Assembly (NCBI GenBank): GCA_947561395.2
Contig: OX387192.1
Location: forward strand, 9,150,221 to 9,214,220
Source: Buxus sempervirens
Lineage: Eukaryota; Streptophyta; Magnoliopsida; Buxales; Buxaceae
DNA: 64,000 bases
Direction: 5' to 3'
Numbering within the stretch: position 1 is the stretch's first letter; each line of letters opens with the position of its first letter. Positions 22,420-35,036 of this stretch are shown here, in pieces. The notes beneath the pieces are model-generated. The model worked only from the letters and a program-made list of their open reading frames with translations. It was not told the DNA's origin and ran no database searches. A program made the translations under genes and the position numbers.

Positions 22420-24716
22420 ACAGTTGTAGACACCCCAAATTGCACAAACAATCATCAAAAATCATTATCTCCTGGAAAGCCAGCACAGAATTTGAAGAAA
22501 ATAAACTTTTACCTGTATCCGGATACTCAATCCGGATACAAGTACTCCTTCCTGTATCCGGATACTCATACCGGATACATGTGAGCCTTAGTGTATCCGG
22601 TACCATGTACCAGATACCTTAAGGCCCTTTTTTATCCGGTCTGATATACCGGATACATTAAGTTTGCTCAAAATTAGGGTTTTCCGAGAGAAATCACTTG
22701 TTACCATCATGTCCCTCATTAAATGAGGGGAAATCTCGGAAATAACCTTAGGGTTAAGGTTGGGGGGGTTCTAGACATTAAGTTGTGTCTACCAATGACC
22801 TTAGCCTTTGCCTATAAATAGGAGCCTCCTCCTTGAGCAAAGGGCACTCAACTCTTGTTTTGAATTCTCGCAAAGAAGAACTCCAAGAGAAGAAGAAAAC
22901 CGCTGCGGAATCGCCTCCAGAACTCAGGTAAGCCTCAACTTTTATTTTTATTTTCTGTCTTTACATTCCTAGATCTAGATCTCTTCTTCTACCTTTCTGT
23001 AGTGTAAAGCCTTGTTTGTATGTGTGGAAATCCTTCCCCGGCTCAAAGTATCTCAAGACTCCCCTAGCCGTAAAACGTGAAGGCGGATCTAGGAGAAACG
23101 AGACTGGGGATTGACCCTAGTGCTAGAACCCATGTAGCATAAGGCTTTTGAATGATTGAAAACCGTTCTATAATCAAAGTACCCTTGATTATTTCGAAGA
23201 TCCGTGTTTAACGGGGAGAGAGAACAGAGGGAAACGATAATGGAACGGAACCCTAGGCTATGCTAGAACCTATCTTGTTGAATCTATATGCATGTTGTAT
23301 TGATCTTGCTTGGTTTTTCACTCTTGCACACATATTACACTTTTTGGTGAATAGGCTCACATTTGGGGATTTATTACATTCATTGTGATAAATCTCCAAT
23401 AAATGGCCTCAATCAAATTCTGGAGTGTTTTTAAATGTTTTTCAAAGGTTTTGGATTCATCTCACACACTTTGTCAATTTTAGGATTTGATTTTCTTCAA
23501 AAGTGGCTTAACTGGACAGCACCTGTACCCTTACTTCGGACGCTCATAACTTCATCATCCGGATGAATTTTGGAGCGATTCCAGAACCATGGGAAAGGTG
23601 AGGCTGTCTAGTTTATGTCCATCAAATTTCACAAATTTCTATTTAGCGGATTTTTGACACCTCTCTGTCGAAGTTGAGTGGACAGTTCAGGTTCAAATAC
23701 AGAACTTGTCACTTCGATGGAGCGCCATGTGTTCGTTTTAAGTCCGATTTGAGTGATTTTTATTTCTGAGTACTCCTTTATGAGTCTATTTTCAAATCCA
23801 ATTGGTTTCATAATTTTTGGATTCCATTTGAATTATTGGTAGCCGATTTACTCAGAACTGTTCATTTGTACTTTTCTGGGTAAATTTGTGATCTTCGGGG
23901 CCTGTTCGGGAGACCACCCAAGGCACATCCGAAGGGATTTTTGTATGAGGCTAGTTTCTTTTGAAAGATGGCCATACAAACTTCAATCACACCAATTTTC
24001 GTGGACTTTTATGTAGTGGATTTTTCTAGACAATTTTCCAAAGTTGCCCACTTACCACTTTTAAAAATCCCCAGCAGCAACTTCAAAGGAGCATAACTCC
24101 TAGATTTTTTATCGGAATGAAGTGAAATTTTGCATGAGACCCTTATTTACTGTAATCTTTCAAATGGACTTGGTTTGGTTCAATTTAATATTGGATTTGA
24201 ATGATTTTAAGGCAAATGGCATACTTTTTACCAAACTTCCCGGATTTGATTTAACTTGGTCTTTGAGCAACTCGTGCTTTGATTTCCATCTTTTTGAAAT
24301 ACTCCAGAAGTGATATTGACATAAGAGAAGATCTAAAATCCATTTGGATCTTCATGTGAATATATCATACACTTGTTCCTTTTTCAAGGCTTTTTCATGA
24401 TTTTTAGCAAGCTTCTTATTTTCTTTTTAGCATGAACATACACTTGGCAACCACTTCGTGTGGATGAATGGGGGTGCCTAACACCTTCCCCCGTTCATAA
24501 TCTAATCCCCTTACCCATCTCTGGATTCGATTTTCAAGTAGGGTTATTTTTATCCCAGAATGTTTCTTTTGGCTATTTTTGCTTATTTTTGAACTCTTTG
24601 GTGTCCATTCTCACCCCAAAATCATGAATGGTGGCGACTCTCCCGTTTTTGCGCTGAGCCCGTGTGTTGACGGAGGGATGATCATTCCGGTGATTTTTCC
24701 CATGTCTCACAACAGT
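22420..24716 (+). mobile_element. Family-B solo LTR with ACAGT target repeats
   Basis: The LTR is 22425-24711 (2287 bp), from TGTAGACACCCC to CATGTCTCACA, bracketed by ACAGT at 22420-22424 and 24712-24716. No primer site follows it and host sequence resumes at once, so it is a solo LTR left by LTR-LTR recombination. It carries TATAAATA (22813-22820), a CAG/GTAAGC donor (about 22925-22931), four TATCCGG palindromes (about 22506-22672) and the shared U5 block (24443-24524). It is inserted in the gag region of the family-A element, which dates it as the younger of the two. Confidence 0.95.
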
Positions 24717-26083
24717 ATGCCAAGAGATGGAGGGAGACGGCCTCTCAGGTCAGGCCACCCATGCTAGAGCAGGAAATGATTTCCACTTTCATTAGTACGC
24801 TGGGTCAACCATTCTACAACCACCTGATGGGTCAGACCACCACTAATTTTGCGGCTTTGGTACAAGTGGCCGATCGAATTGAGGACGGGATCAGGTCAGG
24901 TAAAATAATTGACCACTCTGCTATGGTCAGTCAGCAGGACCCCAATCTAAAGAAAGGAAGCGGGATAAAGAAGAATGGGAACAAGAAAGAGGGTGAAGTA
25001 AACATGGTGCAGCCACCATCAGGCCCTAATAAGCCCATACAAATCAACATACCTGCTCATTTTTCCACTCCATCTCCATCCACCCAGGCCCCTATGAGGG
25101 TTAATGTTCCAGCAGCACCTTCAGACCAAAAAAGGGTTTTTACTAAGGAGGAAAAAGATGCTTATTTTGCAGCAAGGAGAAATAGGGTTTTCACTCCTAT
25201 TCCAATGACTCCTTCTCAGTTGCTGCCCACCTTATTAAAAGCAGGGTATATCACTTTAAGAGAACCCAATCCGAATGCATCCAAGGGGAGAAATTTTGAC
25301 CCCTCCACCACTTGTGATTACCACATGGGTGCACCTGGGCACCATACTAACAAGTGCTTGCCTTTGAAACATGCCATTCAGGATTTACTGGACCAAAATA
25401 TCCTGTCTTTCAATACAGAAGTTCCAAATCCTCCCAGAACAGACATTGGTCAAAACCCGTTGTCTCAGCATCATGGGGCAAGCCCCTCTAATGTCATAGG
25501 GGTAATTTCCTCTGATAAAATAACCTTTGACCCATCCCAGTTAATTGCTCCCATAGGGACAACGGTCAAGGTTTATTTTGACAGAATAAATAAGGAAAAA
25601 GAAATAAATATAGTTTCAAAAGGAAATGATTGTGCTGCTGAGAGCATTAGCTCTGCTCTGGACCGGGTCTTATCTCTCATGGCCCAAATGAATATAGCCA
25701 AGCCGCCTTTGGTTATCAATTGCAGTCCATCCACCCATTTTTCACCCACTCTATCAAAACCACCATTGGTCATAAATTGTGACCATCTTAATGCATCAGT
25801 CACTTCTGCAACCCCTCAACCAAAACAGGGTCCACCATTGGTTGTTGATATTCCTCTCACTCAAATTTCACCAGCCAAGTCCAAACTTCCTCCCTTGGTG
25901 ATAAATGTCCCTAAGCCTTCCTACTCAGAATCGGCTGTACCATGGAACTACAGTGAAGGCTACACCACTACATTCCCTACAGTTGAGGCAGAAAGCAAGA
26001 AAGAAGTGAACCTCATGATGAGGTCAGGAAAATGTATAGGTGTAAGTGTGAAAACTCACACTCCTTTTATGGCAAATGTTTGA

Positions 26084-27238
26084 CAAATTATGTCTTCTAA
26101 TAATCTTCAAGATGTGCAGAATAAATAATGAAAATTCAGTGAATCTAGTAAAGAAGAAGAAGACGATGTTGCCACACAGCTACCACGCCGCTGGTAGCTC
26201 AAGGAAATGAAAGATTGTCTAAATAAAGCATCTCTTGTAAAGGCACTTGCGAGGAACAACGCCGCTGCCACTCCGCTGGCAGCGCATAAGTGAAACAGTG
26301 CTTTGAAAGTAAGGCACGTGCACTAGCGTCGTAAGGCGACGCCGACACGCCGCTGGTAGCGCAGAGCGAGATTGAAGATTCTAATGATCAGCTGTGCACA
26401 TGCCGCGTTCCCTCCCGCTAGCAGCGCGCCCTTAACTGAGTCAACTTGTTCTGAGTGGGGCTTGAGTTCGCTTCCAGCCGTCTACCTCGATCGCACCACG
26501 ACGCCACCAGCACTCGACGCGATATGAGTTTTCTTCTTTAAATAGACATGCTGTAATTTTTAGTATTGACTTTTTTCTTTGGATCAATTTGATTTTGGAT
26601 CTTGAGGTGTTCGAGATTCGATCAATTCTTCTTTAGAGAATCGGTGATCGAGTGAGGGGGAGATCTGAGATAGATCGCCTGGATTTCAGGTAATGCGCCT
26701 GGCCACGCGGGCCTCTACTCGGGGCATACCTGGGCGAGGGTACCCCGCTGGGCCTAGGCCACTTGGTAGTGAGCAACGCATGTTTGCGCGCCGAGCCTGG
26801 GCCACCAGAAGGTTCTGCGCCCGGTCTTGTGGGCCGCGCACAAATGCGCCCCTGGGTCTGGGCACTTGGGCCGTGAGCGCCGTCCCCCTCTCAGAGCGCC
26901 CCCTTGTTCACGGGCCTAGGCCGCTACTTCTTGTGCGCCTAACTCTTTTAATCAGGCCCAGGCACCTGGGCAGCAAGCCTGGTGTGCGCCCAGGTGCATT
27001 TTTGCCTTCTTTGCATGCCTAGTTAGGCCCAAAATGTCCTTCTAACCTTCAGGATGCTTTGGTAGCAGCTAGGGTGCGCCCAGGGGCCCCCCAATACTTG
27101 GGTGACGAGTCTGGGCGATCATAAAAGGGTTTTCCTCCATATTTTCTTGAAAAAATGAACACCTATCTTCCTCAAACTTGAAGGGGAATTCTTTCTACAT
27201 CCTTGACGAGATGTAATCAACAATGTCTCTGATACCAA
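26084..27238. other. Unassigned GC-rich segment
   Basis: The left half (26150-26420) repeats the word CGCCGCTGGTAGC or close variants several times. The right half (26690-27070) is strongly GC-rich, with degenerate repeats of GCCTGGGC, CTTGGGC and GTGCGCCC. A 109-codon frame there (26693-27022) is low-complexity Arg/Pro/Gly and is probably not a gene. Just before 27239 a sequence complementary to the initiator tRNA-Met primer site occurs. Part of this may therefore be leader of the minus-strand copia element whose LTR follows. Confidence 0.4.
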
Positions 27239-27638
27239 TGCAGGGTTTAGATACATACCTATAACGAATCCAAACTCGAAACACACAGCGGAATCAATGG
27301 ATCACGAACCGGATTACACCCATGTCTTTAGAAAACCTAATGAACAGGATCCTCGTTGCTTTCCACAACGTAAATCATTCCCTAGGATGGACGGGATCCC
27401 CAGATCTTCTAGGATAGAACCTCTGCTCTCCAGAGGAGAGGATCTTTCTATCCAGGCTGGAACACTTCGGATTTTTCTATCCAGGTTGGAACACTTCTTC
27501 TCTTGGCTTTGGCTGCTTCTCACGTATGACAACAATCCCCCAAATAAAGAGCGGTGCTATTTACAGAGAGAGCAAGAGATAGAGTCCCACAGATGGAACC
27601 CGCACCACCCACGGGTGGGACCCACATAAAATATAACA
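27226..27638 (-). mobile_element. Copia LTR with tRNA-Met primer site (partial element)
   Basis: The LTR is 27239-27638 (400 bp), TG...CA on the plus strand. To its left, TCTCTGATACCA (about 27226-27237) is the reverse complement of TGGTATCAGAGA, the initiator-Met primer site. The element is therefore minus-strand and this is its 5' LTR. Its right side abuts LINE sequence. No coding part or second LTR is visible to the left, so it is a fragment. Confidence 0.7.
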
Positions 27639-29720
27639 GTTCTGAATCATTTCCTGGGCAAGACTAATATTTTCTGTAATCAACATACCTTTGACAAAAG
27701 CACCTTATTCCTAGAAATAATCTTAGGCAAAAGAGAAGATATCCAAGAGGCCATGACTTTTACACAAAACTTATAAGCCACGTTACATAAACTGATAAGC
27801 CTAAAATCTGCAAAAGATAACTTTTATAAGATAAAGGAAATGGAATGCCTCTGAAGAAGGCTTGAACTGCATTAACAACATGACGCTGGACAGAATAGCG
27901 ATTATTCTGCATGCTAGTTCGAACAGATGATGAACAGGGAAGAACACAAACAATTTGCGGAAAAACACAGAGAAATCGTCTCTGAGATTCAACTAATTCT
28001 TATTTAATCAAGTAATACTAAAATCAGTCCACAAGCCGGACTTTATAGCCAAAAATCGTCTATACTGGAAAGTTACTAAAAACAGCAAAATCCCCTAAAG
28101 CATGCCTAAATGAAATATAGAATAAAATAAGCAACCTGTGAAAAATTTGGCCCAAATCGGGTTTTAAATCACTTCCTAATTGACAAATGAAATATTACCA
28201 GAAATAGCAACAAATAACTAAGAATAGTGATTCAGAGGGGAAAACATCGGAATTTGAGGTGGAAAAAGATGCACACCAACTTTAGTCGTGTCCCACGGCT
28301 TGCGCACCGGAAATATCTTTCCGAATTGGGGTCATATGTGCGATTCCGATAATCGTAGCCAAAGTTATGGCCAAAATACTAAAATGCACTCAAAACTGCC
28401 CCAATTAGAAAGATATCACCATCACTTCCTGCCTTTGCGATGATCTGCCGACTCATGGTATTCCAGCGCCATCAATGTGCAATCTGACAGCTCAGCATCA
28501 TTTATCTCAGATCCCCCTGCATCACAACATCAATAGCAACAATATTCTAGCAACCTTGAAAAAAAAAAGCCGAAAAGCCATTTGGGCCGGGAGCACCATC
28601 TTTAGGAATGCTGAAAACTATAAATTTAATTTTAGAAGCATCTAGAATCTTAGAAAGCCAAGAAGAGTCTTATGCAAAAATCAAATTGGGAATTACCTCC
28701 ATTATAGAAGAAGAAATCCGATGACCTTCCGAGGATAAGATATTCTAAAAGTACATAGAAGCTTGATCATGAATGATAGAGAAATCTAAAGGGGATGAAC
28801 CATCTAGAAAGTTCATAGAAAAGATAAATTTTCTCTTATGACGTTTCATTTGTCAATGCATGAAAAAATTTAGAATTATCATCTCCTTGCACCCACTGAA
28901 TACAATATTTTTGTTTCCAGAAAATTTCTTTTTGAAGAATGACTTTATCATAATCACTTTTTGTCTTCTTTAAATCCTCATGGACACTTGAAAACCAAGA
29001 GAGTGGTTTTCAGCTCAAGAAGCTTATCTTTCAAATTCATAATATTCTAAAATGAATTCCCGAACACTGACTTGTTCCAAGCTTTAAGAGCATAATTTAA
29101 TTTTTTAAGTTAAGCCGCTAGAATCTTTAGAGGATTACCTGAGATAGAAGAATTAACACCGAAGATATTAAGTCTGAAAAAGTGTCATGCTTGGATCACA
29201 TATGATGATATCTGAAGTGCCTATAACCATGGGAAGTATGCTCAAAATTATATGTGAGAAGAGGAGCACGATCAGAACAAATACGAGCAAGATGTTCCAC
29301 TCGAAAGGAAGTAAAATCAAGAGCAAACTCCGAGTTAATAAGAACCCTGTCAAGACGAGCCCCGATTCTACAAACACCTTCTTGTTCATTGCACAAGTAA
29401 ATTTAGAACCCAAAAAGCCTGCATCTTGTAACTCAGAAACCCGAATAATAGAATTAAATTCTTCCATAGCAGAAGTTGAAGCTAACCTGCCACCAAGCTT
29501 AAAGAAGCTTTTGAAACAGAAAGCAACATCATCTGATTAGAAGAGAATATCGGCTCCACAGTGATATTAGAACCCCAAAATAACCAAAATTTTCCACCTT
29601 GCTGATCATTTTGCTAAAAGAAATTTTACAAGCTAAAGAAGAAAGCTTTGAAATGTCTAACATGGGCTCCAAAAGAGCTAGACATTCAATACTGTGAAAC
29701 TTGACAAGGGAGAGCGCCAC
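27639..29720 (-). mobile_element. Decayed L1-type LINE (endonuclease and RT parts)
   Basis: Minus-strand relict. Endonuclease-domain similarity runs from about 29720 to 29300, with CLALLEPMLDISKL, LQDAGFLGSKFTC and RIGARLDRVLIN followed by EHLARICSDRAPLL. RT similarity follows at about 28610-28560 (KDGAPGPNGFSAFF) and 27860-27640 (FADFRLISLCNVAYKF). Many stops and frameshifts are present. A 644-bp solo LTR splits the RT region. The zinc and RNase H parts expected further left are missing, because the copia LTR ends the homology at 27638. It belongs to the same broad class as the LINE at 6710 but represents the other half of the protein. Confidence 0.8.
27876..28529 (-). mobile_element. Solo LTR in the LINE, CAACA target repeats
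   Basis: The LTR is 27881-28524 (644 bp), TGACGCTGG...GCATCA on the plus strand, flanked by CAACA at 27876-27880 and 28525-28529. The minus strand carries CTATAAAG, a likely TATA box, near 28045, which suggests minus orientation. LINE similarity resumes exactly at both edges, confirming the borders. The family is unassigned, possibly copia. Confidence 0.82.
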
Positions 29721-29934
29721 ATAATTCCCTCCCATTCTCTTTCTTCTTTTTACATGCATATTGCAAGTCATCACCCTTAACCCTAGCATATAAATAAGGT
29801 TTTAAATTTAAATGTGAAAAGAGTGGTGGGAAGGTTATAATTTCGATTGTTTTAGTTGGGGGAGGACAATAGTTGGAAAAAAAAATGGAGGTCAGAATCT
29901 GGGGGAATATTCCTCCCTCTTTCCTTTTACTACG

Positions 29935-30073
29935 AATCCTCTGTGCCCATTAGGTGTGCTGGTTTAGTATGCCACCTATAGGCACAAGCCATGTGGAGGA
30001 GAGAGTGTATTAATGCCCTCCTCCTTCTTCTGTTGGCACACAGTACCGGCATACTTAATGGGCACAGAGGATT
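29935..30073. mobile_element. Small fold-back (MITE-like) element
   Basis: The 139-bp segment folds on itself. AATCCTCTGTGCCCATTA on the left pairs with TAATGGGCACAGAGGATT on the right, and pairing extends inward with four mismatches over about 28 bp. No clear target duplication was seen. Confidence 0.7.
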
Positions 30074-30491
30074 TGCAGTGCTTCCCTTTGTATCTTTTTA
30101 TACTTGTCTCCTTGTTTTTTTTTTTTAATTTCTATTTTGTAAACATGCAATATTCAAGAAACTCACCTAGGCCTCTTGTTTGTGGAAATAAAGTCATACC
30201 CTATTATTCGCTGGCTACGAACGAAGAAAGGAGCAGCAATCAGGTACACCTCTCCCATTATCTCTCTCCCGACTTCCTCCCACTCTCTCTCTCTCTCCTC
30301 TTCCCTCTCTCTCTTTTTCCATTCCTCTCTCTCTCTCTCCATTTGTTGTATTTTTCACTAATTCTAAACAGCACGTCGTCTGTACTAACGGCAAGCTACT
30401 TAGAATTTTGCAAAATCGACGGTACATAGTGTGTGCCATCAATTTCTCCTTTCTCATAATGAGGGGGTTTTTAACCCTCACAAAATCTTTG
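30074..30491. other. CT-rich, UTR-like spacer
   Basis: CT-rich tracts (30245-30345) resemble a plant 5' UTR or promoter tract, but no coding frame with a recognisable domain follows. The copia element was inserted at the right edge of this stretch. Confidence 0.4.
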
Positions 30492-30496
30492 GGTTC

Positions 30497-30941
30497 TGTT
30501 GGAAAATGGAGGTGGATAGGCAAGAGGAATTGTGGGTTAGAAGGTAATTTTAAGGTTGTAGGATGGATGGGATGAAAAGGTTGTAGGATAGTTGGAATAA
30601 GAAAGTGAAAGACAACACTTTTGTTGAAAGGCTTTTTATTGGAGCACTTGCTCTCCAAACACTAGAATGTGTTAGCTCTTTTGCTTCACTACATATAAGG
30701 CCCCCTTGGGGTATTTATACATGAGCTCCACCTCCTTAATTTCTTCTAGAATTTTCTTTCTAGATAAGTCTAGCAAAATATCTTATGATCTATCTAGATC
30801 ATTTACATGATTGTATCAAATGTTACATGTGTAGAATATTCTAGAACTAATCCTTCTAGACTTCTCTCTAATACCATCAAGATGCTTCTAGAACTTTCTA
30901 GAATATTTTAGAACCTTCTAAAAGTGCATCATATTTTATCA
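30497..30941 (-). repeat. Copia 3' LTR (445 bp)
   Basis: TGTTGGAAAATGG...TTTATCA on the plus strand. It differs from the other LTR at four sites. The purine-rich AAGGAGGAGTG just inside it (about 30942-30952, minus strand) is a likely polypurine tract. Confidence 0.95.
30886..30923 (-). promoter_or_regulatory. Heat-shock-element array, 3' LTR copy
   Basis: Alternating five-base units of the TTCnn/GAAnn type, the same array as at 35426-35463 in the other LTR. The outermost unit of this copy differs from the consensus. Confidence 0.75.
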
Positions 30942-33900
30942 CTCCTCCTTGATGCACTTCTGCGAGACGCCAATCAAGCTTTGTAGTAACTGAAATCTTT
31001 CTCTTGGTAAGGCCTTCGTGAATATGTCGGCTAGCTATTCCTCAGACTTGTAGTACTTGAGCTCAATTTCTTTCTTGGCTTCAACTTCTCTTAGAAAGTG
31101 ATACTTAATGGCAATGTGTTTTGTTCAACTATGATAGACCAGATTTTTTGCCATTGCTATTGCTGACTTGTTATCGCAATAGATCTCTATAGGATCTTCT
31201 GGTTGTTCTCCCATATCTGTAAGAATTCTTTGTAACCATACCGCTTGAGATGCTGATCCAGCTGCTGCTATATATTCGGCTTCAACTGATGACTGTGCAA
31301 TTGTGTCTTGCTTCTTTGAAGCCCAACTGAAGATTCCTGAACCAAGCATGAATGCATATCCAGAAGTGCTCTTCATATCATCCACCGATCTAGCCCAATC
31401 ACTGTCTGTGAAGCCTGTCAGTTTTGAGTCAAATGTATGCTTGAACCATAAACCATATGGCTTCGTTCCTTGTAGATATCGAAGTAATCTTTTTGCTGCT
31501 CCATAGTGAACTTGGCTTGGATTTTGCATAAATCTTGATAAGAGACTTGTGGCATACATTATGTTTGGGCGAGTTTCTGTAAGATAAAGCAAACTTCCAA
31601 TTAAGCTTCTGTATGTTGATGCATTTGCCTCCTTCGATCCATCTTCTTTTCTAAGCTTTTCATTAGTGACCAATGGAATTGGAACAGACTTGCACCCTCT
31701 CATTCTGAACTTTCTTAGTAGATCTTTTGTATATCTCTTTTGTGATAAGAAGATCCCTTCATGTTCTTGGCTTATCTCCATGCCAAGAAAATAATGCATC
31801 AATCCCAGGTCGCTCATTTCAAATGTCTTCATCATTTCTTTTTTGAACTCTTGAATTTGCTGCAAGTAATTTCCTGTAAGGATTAGATCATCCACATAAA
31901 GAGAGATGATAAGAATCCCACCTTGCTCTTGGAACTTAACATAGAGTGTTCGTTCACTCTTGCTCCTCCTAAATCCTTGATTGATGAAGTATTCATCAAT
32001 CTTACTATACCAAGCCCGTGGCGCTTCTTTTAATCCATATAAGGCTTTATGTAGTCGTAGAACCTTATCTTCTTCTCCCTTTGCTATGAATCCTTGTGGT
32101 TGCTCCACATAAATTTCTTCTTCTAGAACTCCATTTAGAAATGCTGACTAAACGTCAAGCTGATGTATGCTCCATTTCTTCTATGCTGCAAGTGCCACCA
32201 AAGTTCTAATGGTGTCATGTCGAGCAACTGGGGCGAATGTCTCACTGTAATCGATCCCTGGTTTTTGTGTGTAGCCTTTAGCTACAAGTCTTGCTTTGTG
32301 TTTTTGTATTTAGTCATTAGGATTTAGTTTTGTTCTATAGACCCACTTAACTCCAATGACGTCTTTATCTTTGGGTCGATCCACCAAAGTCCATGTCTTG
32401 TTTTTCTCAATCATATTAATCTCCTGCCTCATAGCTTCCATCCATTCTTCCTTTTTTGATGCAACTTCAAAGCTTTCAGGTTCTAAGGTTGAGAAGTTGC
32501 ATGTTTCATATATCTCCGCCAAAGAACGCGTTTTTCTTGCTGGTGCTTCTGGTGAAGCCACATCTTCTATTGGTGAGGAGAATCTTGGTGGAGTTACCTC
32601 GACTGCTAGATCTTCAGATGGTTCCCTCTCATTGTTTGCTCTTCGTATAGATTCTCTTCTTGGAACTGTATATCCTTTAGATGTAGTAGAACTTTGTTTC
32701 TCAATCTTTTTGGTGTCCCAATTCCAAGCAGCATTTTCATCGACTTCTACATCTCGACTGAGTATTAGCTTTTCTATCCGTAAGTTATATACTCGATAGC
32801 CTTTTGATATTGTACTGTAGCCCAAGAAGATGCCTTTCTCTACCTTCTCTTCTAACTTGTGCCTTTTCTCCTTTGGAATATGGACATAGCATATACTCCC
32901 GAAGATGCTTAGCCGAAGGCTTTTGTCTACTCCAAGCTTCAATAGGAGTTTTGTCTTGTACTGCTTTAGTCGGACACCAATTTAGCAGGTAGACTGCTGT
33001 GTAAACCGCCTCGGCCCAGAACTTTTTAGGCAAGTTTTTCTCCATCAACATTGTTCTTACCATTTCCATGACAGTTCTATTCTTCCTTTCAGATACTCCA
33101 TTTTGTTGAGGGGTATAGCCAACAATCAGTTGATGTTCTACTCCTTCATCTTTGCAAAATTGATCAAAATTCCTTCAAAGTGTATTCTTTGACTCTATCA
33201 CTTCTCAAAACTTTTATATGGTGGCCACTTTGTTTTTCTACAAAGCTTTTAAATCTCTTGAAAATTTTGAAAACTTCTGATTTTTCTTGTAGAAAATAAA
33301 CCCAAGTCATTATTGTGTAGTCATCTATAAAGAGAAGGAAGTACCTGTTTTGATCAAGTGAAGGTGTCCTCATCGGGCCACATATATCTGTGTGTATTAG
33401 CTCCAGATGTTCCTTAGCTCTCCATGCTTTCCCTGAAGGGAAAGGTTGTCGATGTTGTTTCCCGAGTAGGCAACCTTCGCATATATCATCCTTCTCAGTA
33501 ATGCTTGGTAGATCCTTCATTATATTCCTTTGATGTAGAATCCTTAAGCCATGAAAGTTGAAGTGGCCAAACCTCCGATGCCATAACTAGGAACTGTCAA
33601 CTTCTACTTTCATAGCAGCTTCTTTAGCATACTGCCACTGAATAGGAAAACTTCTGTTCTTCCCCATATTAACTATAGCTATCTCTTTCTTGCTTCTTGT
33701 ATCATATATGATACAGTCATCTCCTTCAAAGTGTAAAGAATAGCCATGTTGCATCATTTGGCCAACACGTAGTAGATTTTGCTCCAAGCTAGGAACTAGC
33801 AGGACATCTTTGATATATCTTGTTCCTTTATTTGTAGCAACTGCTACTGTGCCTTTGCCTTTTGTCTCTACTAGTGCCCCATTTCCCATTCGAACTTGTG

Positions 33901-35036
33901 AATTGACTGATGTGTCAATGTCACAAAAGATACTTTCATCACCACTCATGTGGTTGCTGCAACCGTTGTCAATATACCACATATCCTTCTTGTTTTCAGA
34001 AGCAGCATGGCAAGCATAGAATAGATTTTTGTCTTGTTGTGCTTCCTCGGAGAAATTAGCATGATGATCTTTCATATATCGACAGTCTTTTTCAGAATGT
34101 CCAAACCTTTTGCAATTCTTGCACTGTGGCTTCCCACGATGCCAACAATCTTTCTCCAAATGGCTTGTCTTCTTGCATATTTTACATGGCAAGTACTTTC
34201 CATTCTTGTCTTTTCCTCTTGAATAATCTTTATTTTGAGATTTTTCTCTTCCTCTTGAATTTTCTGGGAATTTTCTTCCCACATCTCTTGATCTTTGAGA
34301 CTTTATGTTGAGCTTAGATTGAAAGGCACTTTCTAACGAAATTTCACTACGCCTATTCAATCTTTGCTCATGTGCTTGTAGAGAGCCCATTAATTCTGTG
34401 ATGAACATAGATAAAATATCTTTTGATTCTTCTATAGCCGCTACTATTGGATCATATTTTTCTGTAAGACTCACTAGTATTTTCTGATCAGAAATATCTT
34501 CACCATAGGCTCTCATTTGATTCACAAGCTCTATTAATCTTGAGCAATAATCTTTTGCTACTTCAGAATCTTTCATCTTAATATTCTCCAGTTCTCTTCT
34601 AAGAGATTGAAGTTTGATAGTGCATACCTTTGCATTGCCTTGAAACTCCTCCTGTAGTGTATCCCATGCATTCTTTGAAGTTGTAGCTCTCATAATTCTT
34701 GGAAAAATTGTTTTATCTACCACACATTGGAGGATGTATAAGGCGCTTGCATCTTTCTGAGCGTTCTCAGCTACTTTGTCCTTTTGGGCTTGAGAAAGAG
34801 GAGTTCCTTCACCAGGAATAGTGTAACCTTTTTCAACAATCTCCCATAAATTTTGAGACTTGAAATAAGTCTTCAACATGATACTCCAATAGTCATAATC
34901 TTCTCCACCAAAAATTGGGACATTAACTTGGCTTGATCCAAAGGTTGTCATAGTTAAAGAAATGTCTTAGCTTGAAGGTCTGACGAAGGTTAGTGAGCCC
35001 AACGCCCAACTTCAATCGACCTAGTCTGATACCACT

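Larger units (their letters stand above)
17293..26083 (+). mobile_element. Ogre/Tat-like Ty3/gypsy element, partial
   Basis: Parts in order: 5' LTR (17293-19090), primer-binding site (19093-19111), long non-coding leader (19112 to about 21690) with palindromes and a hairpin minisatellite, and the gag region (about 21690-26083). Gag carries the Ogre-type zinc-finger neighbourhood FTPIPMTPSQLLPTLLKAG and CDYHMGAPGHHTNKCLPLKH. Protease, RT, integrase and 3' LTR are not present in this copy, so it is a truncated, broken fossil. A 2287-bp solo LTR of a sister family is inserted in the gag region. The lineage call is based on the gag motif order and the primer-site type. It is older than the solo LTR it contains. 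Confidence 0.85.

Noticed and set aside
26693-27022. 109-codon frame as a gene
   Set aside because: The frame is a by-product of GC-rich degenerate repeats; low-complexity Arg/Pro/Gly, no domain.
29187-29540. 117-codon plus-strand frame
   Set aside because: It is antisense to recognisable LINE endonuclease sequence.
32356-32799. Plus-strand frame in the copia element
   Set aside because: It is antisense to copia coding sequence and has no domain of its own.
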